Source: Narthecium ossifragum (lineage: Eukaryota > Streptophyta > Magnoliopsida > Dioscoreales > Nartheciaceae). Taken from it: a DNA stretch of 64,000 nucleotides. Of the stretch, positions 1 through 10,790 are shown in pieces. The notes under the pieces were generated by a model. That model was not told where the DNA came from and made no database searches. It worked only from the letters and a program-made list of their open reading frames with translations. Location of the stretch: positions 23,403,717 to 23,467,716 of the forward strand of contig OY986966.1 of NCBI GenBank assembly GCA_963920575.1, in the 5' to 3' direction. Made by a program: the position numbers and the translations under genes. How positions within the stretch are numbered: the first letter of the stretch is position 1; every line of letters begins with the position of its first letter.

Positions 1-53
1 GGTATTTTCAAAGGCCTTCTGTTGTGCATGTGGACTCATCTATCCTTTTGCAG

Positions 54-1469
54 GTGGCTTTGTCTAGAAAATCACCATATGTTCAAACTGCCCATAGAGT
101 AAGATCTCTTCCTAATTTATCCAGATTTTGTTTATTAACTAGTTGAAATCTCAACTGATCGCTGCCTTATGCCCTTTGATAAAGAAAACAACAAGAAAAG
201 TTGTTTGGTGATACATCCTATGGTTTGTTGTTTTGAAATAGTTAGCTTATACTTCATTTTGTCATTTGGTAGGTTAGTGGTTTAATGCTTGCAAACCACA
301 CTAGCATTCGGCATCTTTTCAGCAAGTGTCTAAGCCAGTATGAGAAGTTGAGGAAAAAGCAAGCCTTCCTTGATAATTATCGCAAGTTCCCAATGTTTGC
401 GGTGAGCTTATTGACATGACTCTTATTGAGTTTATCTATTGTATAAAAATTCCTTTTGTGAAAATGCTAATCTGGATGTTATGATTTATAGCTGAATTTA
501 ATCGGCTGATTCCATGCTATGTTTTGTTCAACGTAGCCTAAATTATAGCTGCACTATGTATTTTTTGCTGTTTTGTAGCGTCAGATCCTGAAGTAGAGCC
601 CGCCTCTTTTCAACTAGGTGCTTTTTGCCTGTTTTCTTATTTGTTTGAGGACCTGCATGTTGTATATATTGAATTTTTTGAATGTTGATTAGTTGAAAGA
701 TAGCTATTCGTTAGAGCAGAACTTCAACTCAAACTTCATGATGCAAGTTACAATTTTGCACGCCCATGTTGAGAATGTTTCCTGTTGTATGGATTATCTT
801 ATCTCAGTTCTCATAGTTGTGCACATTCCCGATTGAACTCTTTAGATCGACAATCCAACTCAATGTTCTTTGTTTACTTCAGACCAATATTTTGTAATTC
901 GCAGGGCCTAGGGATGCAACAGATGTTCCTGCAATTAGAGATATTTTCTTTTAGGGATGCTTTTCAATATACTCTTTCCAGATTTCTACCACATTTTTCC
1001 ATTGGTTCGTATTTTATATCTTGAGGTTTGAAATATTTATTAGTTTGTATTTTATAACCCGTTGAAATTTCAAGTACTTCTTCTTGGCTCAAGGGGTTTT
1101 ATGTGATGTTATTTTTAACCATGAAGTTTGGTTATTTTTGCCATAGATTGCAGCCTTATTATTAACTTCTTTACTCTCTCTGCTCTATAATCTGATTTCG
1201 AATTCACGAGCTGCTTAAACAGGATAATGATCTTTCTGAATTTGATGAATCTCGAGAAATTATCGAGAGCTTGGTTGATGAATACAAGGCATGCGAGTCA
1301 CCAGATTACATCAAGTGGGGGATGGAGGTATATGAGAAAGAAAAGGCATTATTTCCTGTTTGATGTACATATATACTGACTATGAATTCTTTGCATTAAG
1401 GATGCGGACCAGGCTCCGTCAGGAGAAGCGAATCTTGCTGGAGCTTTGGATGCAAAGCTAGCAATGTAA
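54..1469 (+). CDS. TUBG: Gamma-tubulin, C-terminal part (last four coding exons)
   Basis: Gamma-tubulin nucleates microtubules as part of the gamma-tubulin ring complex. Four exons read in phase with GT..AG borders: 54-98, 273-401, 1223-1327 and 1401-1469 (TAA at 1467), giving the last 115 residues. The spliced peptide runs [15 protein letters not shown], then [19 protein letters not shown], then [20 protein letters not shown] and [11 protein letters not shown]. This is the characteristic end of plant gamma-tubulin (about 474 residues in the family), followed by a short variable tail ending DAKLAM. The rest of the gene lies left of the window. The 820-bp intron 402-1222 shows no other coding signal. 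No disruption is seen, so the gene is probably functional. The identification rests on family knowledge of the conserved C-terminus. Confidence 0.93.
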
Positions 1470-2734
1470 AGGTCAAGTACGTCGTCTCCATTGCCTAATG
1501 AAGATTCATATGGCATAAAGTAGTTGAAGCATACTGTCTGAATTTTTATGCCTGAGAATTGATAAAGTTGTGGTGGACTTGGAGGAATTGTTTTGATCCT
1601 GCCATCCCTTAATGTTGCTATTGTTCTATGGAGCTTATCCATGACATGTTGTTTTACCTAAGCTATTAGACTCAACCTAGGGCTTTAAGATGGCTGTATG
1701 CAGTGATGCTAGTTTCATGCATAATCTTCTTCAGAAATGTGGTTCAGTGAAACCCAATTAATTCTAGTGCGAATTAGATATCTGTGGTTATGGCGTTGAG
1801 ATACCTATTTAGTGTTGTTCCCTTCGATAGAAGCACATAGAATATGCATATTGTCTGATGGGGAACTGAAATTGTCGATGTACTCTGCTTGATGTAAGCC
1901 TGCTTAAATAATCTCATGCAGAATTCATCCTATCTGTTCAACTAGGTTTCAGTTTCATAATGTTCATTATTTTGCATTTTGAAGGCTATAATTTCCCTCG
2001 TTTACTAGTTGTAGTTGGATATTAGAAGGCCATCCCTGATAGAAAAAGGCAGGATGTTGGTTTTTGTGCGTCGACCTAAAGCTGCCTAAGTATACGTTAT
2101 GTTCTAGGTTTCATTTGCAGCACCAATAAAGGCTGAATAAAGGCTAAAGGAAAGTAGTTAAAATATTGTTTTCTGCAAAAGTTTATGAGATTAAAAGAAC
2201 TAAGCAATCTCTAGTTAAGTGCCTATTGCCCACTCATTGACAGATGACTCAAGGACACAATCAAATGCTTTATAGGTAGAATTGTCAAGCATCTTATTGT
2301 GGTTTAAGTTTTCTAATCTGTTGAATGACCTGTTAACTTGTTCTATCCTTTTTCCTGATTCCACAGGCTGGCATTCAGGGTGGCAGAAATTTATGTTCCT
2401 GAGTTTGTGTTATTAGTGCTCTTCAGATTATGCACTGTTCTAATGGGGTATTTTTATCACTTGTCATAAAGTGAAATTTCTGTACATGATGAGGAAAGTA
2501 TCCTCAGGATTGTTTTGTTGTACATAGTTTTAAAGGATCATCTCAACGGTTATCTTTAAGGACCATGTTATTTTTGTTATTTGTGTTATTTATTGTGACA
2601 AATGTTGGGGAAAAGTAATCAACAAGAACAAGATTCTAAAGAATAAGTCTTGTATGGAGGACATCTATCTGCGTACATACAGCCTTGTTCTAAACTTTTG
2701 ATGAACTAATAATATACTGCACTGCACTGCACTA
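1470..2734. other. 3' UTR of gamma-tubulin and intergenic DNA
   Basis: There is no coding signal on either strand. The left part should hold the gamma-tubulin 3' UTR. The right part is the 3' side of the GT61 gene, which is transcribed toward it, so the two genes are convergent. No repeat structure stands out. Confidence 0.5.
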
Positions 2735-4087
2735 CTACAACCTATCTCCTTCCCTCTTTGAAAGCACATACTGAAGAGCACGAGCAAGAGGCTCTCGGAC
2801 ACGACTCATATCAAGGGTCACATTCTGGTCCTCGAGGTACACCTCCTTGGTCACCTCCCACCCCTTTGCAAGCACGCTCTTGGGGTCCTGCAGCACTGCG
2901 CTACTCTCCTCGTACTTCCCATACAGCGAGCTCTCCCTTTGGAGGATCTTGTACTCCTCGTATCTCAACCCCATGGCCGCCGCTGGCTCTCCGTAGCAAC
3001 TCTCCGCCACCCCGTCTAGGCCGAGCGGCACGATCTGGATGAACGCCGCCCTCGGCCTCATGAACAGGAAGTGAGTCAGTGCGGCCCCATGGACTCCGAT
3101 CATCACGTCGCATGAGTTGAGTGCATGGTAGATCCTAGCCATGGCCATCGTCTTCTCCGGCCTCAACACCTCCACTTCGAATCCAACCTCCATGGCCAGC
3201 TGCACCAGCTCCCCCTCGTTCTCGATCGCTCTCGTTCTGTCTCGCGACACGATTATTAGCCTCGGCTTGTTGTTTGATCTCATGATTCCGGGCTTGCTGT
3301 AGGCCTTGTTGAGCAGCTGGTGGAAGTCTCCGATGGTCTTGTGGCCATGTATCCGTGCGGGGTCGACGGCGAGCGTGCCGTGGAATCGTAGGCCGACTAT
3401 GGCTTCCGGGAAGCAATGCGTCCTCGTGTCGTTGGAGAAGTCGATGACCGGGAAGTCGGAGAGTTGAGAGAGGATCTCTTGATACTTGGTGTACCACCAA
3501 TGGCGATACTTGAGGACGACGAGGACCACCCGGCGGTTGAGGTGCTGTGAGGTGATGTACAGGGGGAGTATGCCGTTGTTGAAGGCGTGGAACAAGTTTC
3601 CGGTGTACCCTCCGGCCGAGAAGAACAAGGCCGGGACGTCGTGCCGGACGTCGCATTGGCGGCCGTCGTCGTCGGGGCCGGCGGTACGGAGGCGGAGCTC
3701 GGTGATGCTGTCCATGATGATGGATTCCCATTTACGGGTGTACGGCCGGATCCTCTCCTCGCGTCGATGGGTGGCGGCGTTGGTTGAGTAGAGGATGACG
3801 GATGAGGACGGCGAATGGGTCCTCGCGTCGCCATGCATGAAGCATAGGTCTGAGTGGTAGCTCGTCCGGTCGCAAAAGATGGTGCCATTAGCATCACCAT
3901 AGCGAGGTTGAGAGTGGATAGGACGAAGGGAGGAGAGAGAAGGGATCTCGAGGCGACGAGCAATGAGTAAACTTAGGAGCATGAGGAAGAAGAAGAAGAG
4001 GAAGAGGTGCGGTGGCCATTGCTTAAGCTTCTTCATGACCACCTTAATCTTGCTGTAATCCATGGTGCTATTCCTATTATGAGTCAT
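2735..4087 (-). CDS. GT61-family glycosyltransferase (xylan arabinosyl/xylosyltransferase-like)
   Basis: This 450-residue intronless reading frame is a type II Golgi membrane protein. A short cytosolic tail rich in Lys/Arg (1-25) is followed by a signal anchor at about 26-43 (HLFLFFFFLMLLSLLIA), a stem, and the GT61 (DUF563) catalytic region. Family landmarks are the GGYTGNLFHAFNNGILPLY block (159-177), HWWYTKYQEIL (196-206), RLIIVSRDRTRAI near 276-288, and the nucleotide-sugar region IGVHGAALTHFLFMRP (330-345). Plant GT61 enzymes decorate xylan or N-glycans with arabinose or xylose. The exact donor cannot be read from sequence. An internal Met at residue 9 (4063) is an alternative start. I kept the upstream Met because both leave the anchor intact. 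The length is normal for the family and nothing is broken. Confidence 0.92.
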   Translation of the reverse strand: MTHNRNSTMDYSKIKVVMKKLKQWPPHLFLFFFFLMLLSLLIARRLEIPSLSSLRPIHSQPRYGDANGTIFCDRTSYHSDLCFMHGDARTHSPSSSVILYSTNAATHRREERIRPYTRKWESIIMDSITELRLRTAGPDDDGRQCDVRHDVPALFFSAGGYTGNLFHAFNNGILPLYITSQHLNRRVVLVVLKYRHWWYTKYQEILSQLSDFPVIDFSNDTRTHCFPEAIVGLRFHGTLAVDPARIHGHKTIGDFHQLLNKAYSKPGIMRSNNKPRLIIVSRDRTRAIENEGELVQLAMEVGFEVEVLRPEKTMAMARIYHALNSCDVMIGVHGAALTHFLFMRPRAAFIQIVPLGLDGVAESCYGEPAAAMGLRYEEYKILQRESSLYGKYEESSAVLQDPKSVLAKGWEVTKEVYLEDQNVTLDMSRVREPLARALQYVLSKREGDRL

Positions 4088-4207
4088 TTCTCATGGAAAC
4101 AATTCTTATTAAAGAGGTGGATTTGGCTATTAATTGGAATGGATCTCATTAGTGTATTTTTACTGGCAGGAGTGGTTAATTGGAACTGAAACAGGGAAGG
4201 AGAATTA

Positions 4208-4216
4208 TGTATATAG
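4208..4216 (-). promoter_or_regulatory. Candidate TATA box of the GT61 gene
   Basis: On the minus strand the sequence ctatataca lies about 120 bp upstream of the GT61 ATG, a plausible TATA position with a leader of roughly 90 nt. It was chosen by motif and spacing only. Confidence 0.4.
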
Positions 4217-4721
4217 TGCAAGATATGGTGATCAGAGTAATGGGGTGCTAAAAATGTGAAGCTATAAGAAGTAGATATAACTTGCATTGATGTTAAAAGA
4301 TTTGCTCAAATGAAGCAAAGCCATGCATGCATTGGGATGAATCTAGTTGGCAAAAGTGAATTGGCCTAACAAGGTTTTAATAAGCGTAAATTGGCTATTT
4401 GTTTGTGCATTTATTTGGATGGGTTTGGAGAGAATTTTTGGTATGCCGCTTGCACTAGTTAACTATTTATTAAACTTCTTGGTATGTAAAATATAGGCTA
4501 AATTATGTTTTTTTGTACCATTAAAATTCCCCATGTACCACTTTAGTACCTTTAGTTTAGTAATTATGTTTTTTATACTACATTAAATGTAAATACTATA
4601 TTTAGTACCTACTATTAGACGCCCGTTCTCCATGCTTATGACAATCCACTCACATGATGTCACATGGCATGTTTTCTGCTAAATTTTGACTAGTTTTATT
4701 GATTTTGTAACCTCATCAGCT
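4217..4721. other. GT61 upstream region; possible one-ended MULE-like remnant
   Basis: This is non-coding, AT-rich DNA. From about 4497, the stretch beginning ggctaaattatg with repeated 'gtacc...ttagtacc' motifs resembles the outer end of MULE-type TIRs. No matching partner end was found. Confidence 0.3.
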
Positions 4722-4851
4722 TCTCTCTTTTCTCTCCCTCTCTTCTCTCTTTGCTATCTCTCTCCTCTCTCTTCTCTCTTCTCTCTTTCCTATCTCCCTT
4801 TCCTCTTCTCTCTCCTCTCTCCTCTCTCCTCTTACCTCTCTCTCTCTCTGT
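4722..4851. repeat. CT-rich microsatellite
   Basis: About 130 bp of interrupted (CTCTCTT)n/(CT)n, pure pyrimidine on the plus strand. It gives a spurious Glu/Arg-rich reading frame on the minus strand. Confidence 0.85.
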
Positions 4852-4909
4852 GAAGAAAGAAACCCATGAACCCATGAAAACAGAGCACCGAACAAGCTTT
4901 TATAGATAA

Positions 4910-5985
4910 TGTTGGAAATAGAAGAGGAGATTAGGATTTTACTTTTACTAAGGTAGCAAGAATCCTTTACAACGACAAGAAGAGAAAAAAAAACTGTATT
5001 CTTAAACACTTACAAGATAAAGTGATAGAACTCCAAAAGAGAGAGAAGGAACGCCGATGAGGAGGAAGAAACTGCCGATGTAGATCCGAAACTTGATTGA
5101 GGCCAGTGCACCACACTGTGCCCTTAAGTTCGTATTGCCCACCACCGGTGCTTCTAGATCTTCAGGCAAAGAACTCCCAGGGTATAACGATCTCCTGCGC
5201 GAACGGAAGGAAGCCGCCCTCCGATCGCCCGTCAAGCCTTCGCCGGTACGGTACTCTCAGACTTCAGGGCCCTCTAGTGAGTGGTGTGCAAAACTGGATG
5301 CATGTAACTTAGCTTCTAAAGGGCTGGAAAAGGTCCTATTTATAGGCTAAGGGAGGAAGCTGATCAACCATTAGGGGAGATGAAAAGGCATGCCTCGTCA
5401 ACAAAACAACCAATAGAAGACTGCCACGTCATCTGGAAGCTGACCAGCCAAGAGTCAGATTTCAATCAATTCTCCTAGAATCGAAACTGACTCAATCAAT
5501 TGCACAGAAGCCCAAGAGTCATAACTGACTCAATCAATTCTGCACAGAAGCCCAAGAGTCGGACCAGATCAATTTCAAGTGGTAACTGTCTCAGCCCATT
5601 TACCATGGGTAGCCCAAGAGTCAGACCCAATCAATTAATCTGTAACCGTCTTGGAAGCTAAAAAGGTTCAGTGAATCCGAGCTGACTCGACCAGCTCTTG
5701 TGTATAGCAAAAAGGACACCCACCGCACACGACGCACGAACACGGCCGGCCGGCGGCGGCGGTGCGTGCGTGTGGGTGTTTCACCTTTAGTCCTCACATG
5801 TGTTCAAAGCCTAGAGGCTCAAAACTCTATATAAACAAGTGAAAGTTTTCTCCCACTTCCAATGTGGGACTAAACTACTCTATACACATGGGCTCTCCAC
5901 CATTTCGCTATTTTGTTAATGGGCTCTTCCAAGGCCCATTTGATTCAAGCCATGTTTAGCCCAACTCAATTGGGCCGCAGTGGCA
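4910..5985 (-). repeat. Copia-family LTR, minus orientation (copy L1)
   Basis: This is the reverse complement of the LTR that bounds the copia element at 18728-25173. It starts tgttggaaatag, equal to the LTR 3' end, and carries the same 'cctctaggctttgaacacatg' block and TATA region. The LTR 5' end near 5985 is altered: the expected ...aaatccaaca is replaced by unrelated bases. Flanking 5-mers (gataa on the left) find no partner at the far end of the neighbouring LTR. Confidence 0.8.
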
Positions 5986-6029
5986 TTTTATTCGTTGAAA
6001 ATTAATCATCGTTCTCTCTCTCATAGAAA

Positions 6030-7096
6030 GAGGAGATTAGAATCTTGCTTTTATTAAGGTAGCAAGAATCCTTTACAACGACAAGAAGAAAAACGTTTTC
6101 TAAACATTTACCAGATAAGTTGATAGAACTCCAAAAAAGAGGAAAATGCGGATGAGGAGGAAGGAAAACCGATGTAAAACCGCAGCTTGATCGAGGCTAG
6201 TGTATCACACTGTGCCCTTAAGTTCGTATTGCCCACCAGCGGTGCTTCTGGTTCTTCAGGCAAGGAACTCCCAGGGTACAACGATCTCCTGCGCGAACGG
6301 AAGGAAGCCGTCCTCTGATTGCCCGTCAAACCTTCGCTGATACGGTACCCTCAGACTTCAGGACCCTTTACAAGTGAGTGGTGTGATGCATCTTAGCTTC
6401 TAAAGGGCTAGAATAGGTCCTATTTATAGGCTAAGGAAGGAAGTTGATCAGCCATTAGGGGAGATGAAAAGGCACGCCTCGTCAGCAACAACAACCACTT
6501 ATAAACTGTCACGCCATCAGGAAGCTGACCAGTCAAGGGTAGCAAAGAGTCAGATTCCAATCAATTCCTCTGGAATCGAAACTAACTCAATCAATTCTAC
6601 AGAAGCCCAAGAGTCGTAACTGGCTCAATCAATTCATTTGAAGCCCAAGAGTCGGACCAGATCAATTCCCAAGTGATAACTGACTCAGCCCATTAATCAT
6701 GGGCAGCCCAAGAGTCAGACCCAATCAATTCATCTGTAACCGTCTTGGAAGCTGAAAAGATCCAGTGAATTCGAGCTGACTCGAGCAGCTCCTGTGTGTA
6801 GCAAAAAGGACACACACCCCACACGGCGCACAAGCACGGCCGTGTCGGGCGGGCTGCGGCGGCGGCACGCTCGCGTGCGGGTGTTCCACCTCTAGTCCTC
6901 ACATGTGTTCAAAGCCTAGAGGCTCAAAACACTATATAAACCAGTAAAAGATTTCTTCCACTTCCAATGTGGGACTAAACTACTGTACACACATGGGATC
7001 ATCTCCATTTGGCTATTAGTTAATGGGCTCTTCCAATGCCCATTTGATTCAACCCATGCTTAGCCCAACATAATTAATTGGGCTCTAAATCCAACA
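6030..7096 (-). repeat. Copia-family LTR, minus orientation (copy L2)
   Basis: This is a second copy of the same LTR, immediately after L1 and in the same orientation. It ends with an intact LTR 5' terminus (...aaatccaaca, 7091-7096). Its other end is cut: tgttggaaatag is replaced by ctctctcatag, just before the shared gaggagattag block. Only about 45 bp of unrelated sequence separates L1 and L2, so the internal coding region is missing. Confidence 0.8.
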
Positions 7097-7149
7097 GTCT
7101 ATTCATAAAGGGTTGTGTCCTTTAGTGAATAGTAGCGTATATTTTGGAA

Positions 7150-7151
<2 letters not shown>

Positions 7152-7223
<72 letters not shown>
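7152..7223. repeat. (TA)n microsatellite
   Basis: An uninterrupted run of about 36 TA units. It probably lies inside the LTR that precedes the copia gag fragment, because the LTR-like end aaatccaaca (7311-7320) and a primer binding site follow shortly after. Confidence 0.95.
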
Positions 7224-7225
<2 letters not shown>

Positions 7226-7323
7226 ACGGTGGTATGGATAGAATGATGACTTTTATGAATGTCAAGAAGAAGTGTTTAGTATCATTTCTTCTAATTCGTG
7301 AGATATTCACAAATCCAACAAAG

Positions 7324-7335
7324 TGGTATCAGAGC
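7324..7335 (+). promoter_or_regulatory. Primer binding site (initiator tRNA-Met type)
   Basis: tggtatcagagc is complementary to the 3' end of plant initiator tRNA-Met, the usual minus-strand primer of Ty1/copia elements. It lies 3 bp after an LTR-like terminus (...atccaaca at 7320) and 15 bp before the gag ATG. Confidence 0.85.
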
Positions 7336-7350
7336 TAGGTTCCATTGAAG

Positions 7351-8460
7351 ATGGCGTATAATTTAGTTCATCCTCAAATTCCAAGGCTTACGAAGGACGG
7401 CTATAACAATTGGTGCATTCAAATGAAAGTACTATTTGGATTCCAAGATCTATGGGAAGTCATCGATGGAGGTTTCAACGAGCCGACGACACAAAAGGAG
7501 GCATCATTTACCCAGGCTCAAAGAGATACAATGAAGGAAGCTAGAAAAAGAGACAAGAAAGCATTGTTCTCGTTGTATCAAGGCGTGGATGAGTCGACCT
7601 TTGAGAAGATCACCGAAGCAACTTCTTCAAAGAAAGCATGGGATACACTCGCCACCATGTTCAAAGGTGAAGAACGGGTCCAGCGGATTCGCTTACAAAT
7701 GTTGCGGTCAGAGTTCGAAGCTATTCATATTTTAGAGACCGAGAGTATCTCGGATTACTTTTCTCAGATTTTGGTGATCGTGAATCAATTGAAGAGGAAC
7801 GGAGAAAGACTTGAAGATATTTGAGTAGTAGAGAAGATTCTTAGCTCCTTGACGTCGAAATTTGAATATATCATCGCCGCCATTGAAGAATCAAAAGATA
7901 TAAATACATTATCCATTGATCAATTATTTGGATCTCTTCAAGTTCATGAACAAAGATTGCAAAAAAAAAAGACCGAACTCGTCGCTACTGAACAAGTACT
8001 TGAGTCTAAGTCGAAGATAAAGGATCAAAGAAGCCGAAGCCATGAAGAAAGTCAAAAGAAAGATACAATAGATGGTAGAAGCTATCGTGGGAGAGGACGA
8101 GGGACCTACAACAACAGTAGAGATCATGAAAGAAATGGTGGAGGTCGTGAACACTCCAAAGCAAATATTCAATTTTATAATTGTAAAAAATTCGAGCATT
8201 ATAGCAATGAATGTTGGCACAAAGAGCAAAATAATTTGATTGAGTCAAATGGTCAAGTAGAAGAATCAACTCTCTTGATGACATGTCAAGAAGTTGGAAA
8301 AAGTATGCGAGAAGCTTGGTTCCTTGATTCCGGTGCAACAAATCATGTCTGGAAGGCTAGATCTATTTTTGGAGTTGAATGAAGGAGTTCAAGGTGAAGT
8401 CAAGTTTGGTGATTCATCCAAAACTCCAGTCAAAGGAGTAAGCAAGATAATGATTCAACA
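7351..8460 (+). pseudogene. Ty1/copia gag and start of protease, truncated
   Basis: The start is the ATG at 7351 (MAYNLVHPQIPRLTKDGYNNW). The gag core (about residues 8-230) is a UBN2/Retrotran_gag_2 capsid, followed by an RGRGRG basic stretch and a damaged zinc knuckle. The knuckle reads [15 protein letters not shown] where a CxxCxxxGHxxxxC is expected, so the first Cys and the Gly are lost. Next comes the protease start [15 protein letters not shown] at 7822-7824 interrupts the frame, and a frameshift near 8352 moves the rest ([17 protein letters not shown]) to another frame. Coding homology stops at about 8450, so RT, RNase H and integrase are absent. The gag is recognisably related to that of the copia element at 38369. 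Confidence 0.88.
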
Positions 8461-8463
8461 AAG

Positions 8464-8475
8464 TGGTATCAGAGC
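8464..8475 (+). promoter_or_regulatory. Second tRNA-Met primer binding site motif
   Basis: An identical tggtatcagagc occurs where the copia pol frame breaks off. It is preceded by attcaaca, which looks like an LTR end, and followed by about 80 bp of leader-like sequence. It marks a junction with a second element of which only the leader survives. Confidence 0.6.
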
Positions 8476-10179
8476 ACTTATGGAGTTAATAAATGATTCT
8501 AGTGCGAGGACATGGGGGCGCTGGAGAGGAGGCTGAAGGACATGGACATCAAGCCCCCGTTTGGCAACGGGGGTAAGAACCGGGGTTCCCCAAATGCTAT
8601 GGGGTTAAGCTTTTGGAATTAAGAGGGGTTAAACCCGAAAATAAGGTTAAGCTTCTCACTCTCATTTACACCCATCACATATATTCTAATATTATTTTAA
8701 TGATGCCAATATATAAAGAATGATAAAATAATATATTTTTTACATGATGTGGACTAATCATGGTATGACACATGACATGCGGGGCCCACCAAAATTAATA
8801 TTTTATTATAATAATATGTTATTGATATTATTTAATACACTACGCATAGGAAATTATTTTTACGCCCTTTGACTTTTTTTATGCGCTTCCAAAAATACAT
8901 GCAAATATTTTTATAATTGTATAAAAATGTTTACGTGCGTAGTAACATTTTTTGTGCGTGTTTGTTTTTCTACGTGCAAATATTTTTGTGAGCCCATAAA
9001 CATTTTTGTATATGTTTTTATGAGCGTATAAAAACTTTTGCGCACGCATAAATTTTTTTTTATAGGGAAAAGGGTCAATGGGTGGTAAAAAAATAGAGTT
9101 TGTCAATAGGTCTTAGTTTCTTTTTTAGATGGCAATAGGTGCTGATGGGAAAAAAATGCCCCCCAGCTCCCCCCCTATAATCCCCCCCCCCGTCCCCCCC
9201 CCGGTACCGCCGTCCCCGCGCGCCCCCACCCCCCAGCCCTGAGCTCGCCGTCATCGTTGCCGCGTCGATCGAGCTCCAGCTCGTCGCCGATCCAACTTCA
9301 GCTCGTCACCAGCCTCCCCAAAGCCGGCGGCCCCCCTCCATCCCCCGTCGTCGTCGATCCAGGTCGCCGATCTCGGGATCCTTAGCTCGCCGCCTAGCTC
9401 CATCCTCAGCCTCCGGAGGTCGTCGCGACAACTGGCTGCGTCGTTGCGACGACCTGTTTTTCCTTTTTTTTTTTTTTTGAAAAGTCCTGCAATGCTTTTT
9501 TTTTTGACAAATACATTATGTCTCCTACTTGTTAATTTTTGCAATTGACAATCAAACTTTTCACAAAAATTTCTTAATTTATTAGACTAATTTTTGACTC
9601 AAGTTACTTTCCACAAATCTATAATTGCAAAAAAAGTGGAAAGTAACTTGTACAAGTTAGTAACTTGTACATTTAAAAAGAAATGAAAAGTCACTTGTAC
9701 ATATGAAAAGTAACTTGTATATGAAAAGTAACTTGTACAATTATAAAAATAGTGGAAAGTAACTTGTATATGAAAACTAACTTGTACTATTATAAAAACA
9801 GTGGAAAGTAACTTGTATATGAAAATTAACTTGTACAAGTTACTTTCCACTGGTTTATTTCCATTGGTTTAATCTGGAAAGTAACTTACTTTCCACTAGT
9901 TAGTTAATTTTCACTGGAAATACGACAGTCACTAAGAATATGAACAGTTACTGGAAGGGCATTTTAGTATTAAAAAAAGATGTTTGCCCTAAATGCCTTA
10001 AGGAAAATGTATTTGGTGTTTTGGGCAAATATTTCCTTCTCAAAGCCCTAAATGCCAATTATCACTTTTTTATATGCGTATTGTATTAAATAATATTTTT
10101 CATATGTTATTATAATAAAATATTAATATAAGTGGGTCCACATGCCACATGTCATATCATAATTGGTCTACATCATGCA

Positions 10180-10475
10180 AAAAGTTATTTTATTTTATAT
10201 TATTTTAATAATAAATATTAAAATATTATTATTATATTAATATAAGTGGGTCCGCATGTGGATGCATTGATGTGTACAAACATTTTATTTTATATTATTT
10301 TTAATAATAAATATTAAAATATTAATATTATATTAAAAGAAGTGGGTCCGCATGGGGATGCATTGATGTGTACAAACATTATTTTATATTATTTTAACAA
10401 TAAATATTAAAATATATTATTATATTAATATAAGTGGGTCCACATGGGGATGCATTGATGCAATATTAAATATTT
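10180..10475. repeat. Tandem repeats of about 90-115 bp
   Basis: Three to four imperfect units contain 'agtgggtccgcatg', 'gatgcattgatgtgtacaaac' and 'aataataaatattaaaatatt'. They lie inside repeat copy A. Confidence 0.7.
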
Positions 10476-10484
10476 TATACACTT

Positions 10485-10695
10485 CACGCACAAACATTTG
10501 AATTAACTTAATAATTAATTCAAATGTTATAATCTTAATTAATCCACTAGCTTACCCACTATTATAATATTATATATTTTATACACATTACATAGATATA
10601 TTTGAATTAATTTAATAGTTAATTTAAATATTATAATCTTAACTCACTAACCAATCCATTATTATAATATTATATATTTTATACACTTTGCAATT
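10485..10695. repeat. Two about 105-bp AT-rich tandem units
   Basis: Two imperfect units each contain 'tttgaattaa..ttaatagttaatt', 'ataatcttaa' and 'attataatattatatatttt'. The reverse complement of this pair recurs at 47215-47365. Confidence 0.7.
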
Positions 10696-10790
10696 CTTAT
10701 TATTATCCCAATCTTAATGTGATGTTTCATATATGTTTTAGTTCTGTGTATATGAATATTTGTTTTTGAATTATTATTTTATGTATTTTT

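Larger units (their letters stand above)
8550..10790. repeat. Non-coding dispersed repeat, copy A
   Basis: The region starts with cccccgtttggcaacggggg. It contains an AT-rich block (8670-9070), a C-rich/GC-rich block (9160-9460), a block of reiterated 'aagtaacttgta'/'cttactttccac' (9600-9920), and the segment 'ccttaaggaaaatgta' plus 'aatgccaattatc' (9990-10060). The same modules in the same order occur at 47.5-53.4 kb, and the AT-rich block also occurs near 35.35-35.57 kb. No protein coding is supported, because the reading frames here are low-complexity. The ends are not defined, and no TIR or TSD was recognised. Confidence 0.6.

Noticed and set aside
3135..3963. Long Arg/Pro- and Ser/Thr-rich frames overlapping the GT61 gene
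   Set aside because: These are GC-rich shadow frames of the GT61 coding sequence. The GT61 frame has the family motifs.
4910..7096. A complete retrotransposon with L2 as 5' LTR and L1 as 3' LTR
   Set aside because: There is no internal coding region, and the outer 5-mers (gataa, gtcta) do not match as a target duplication.
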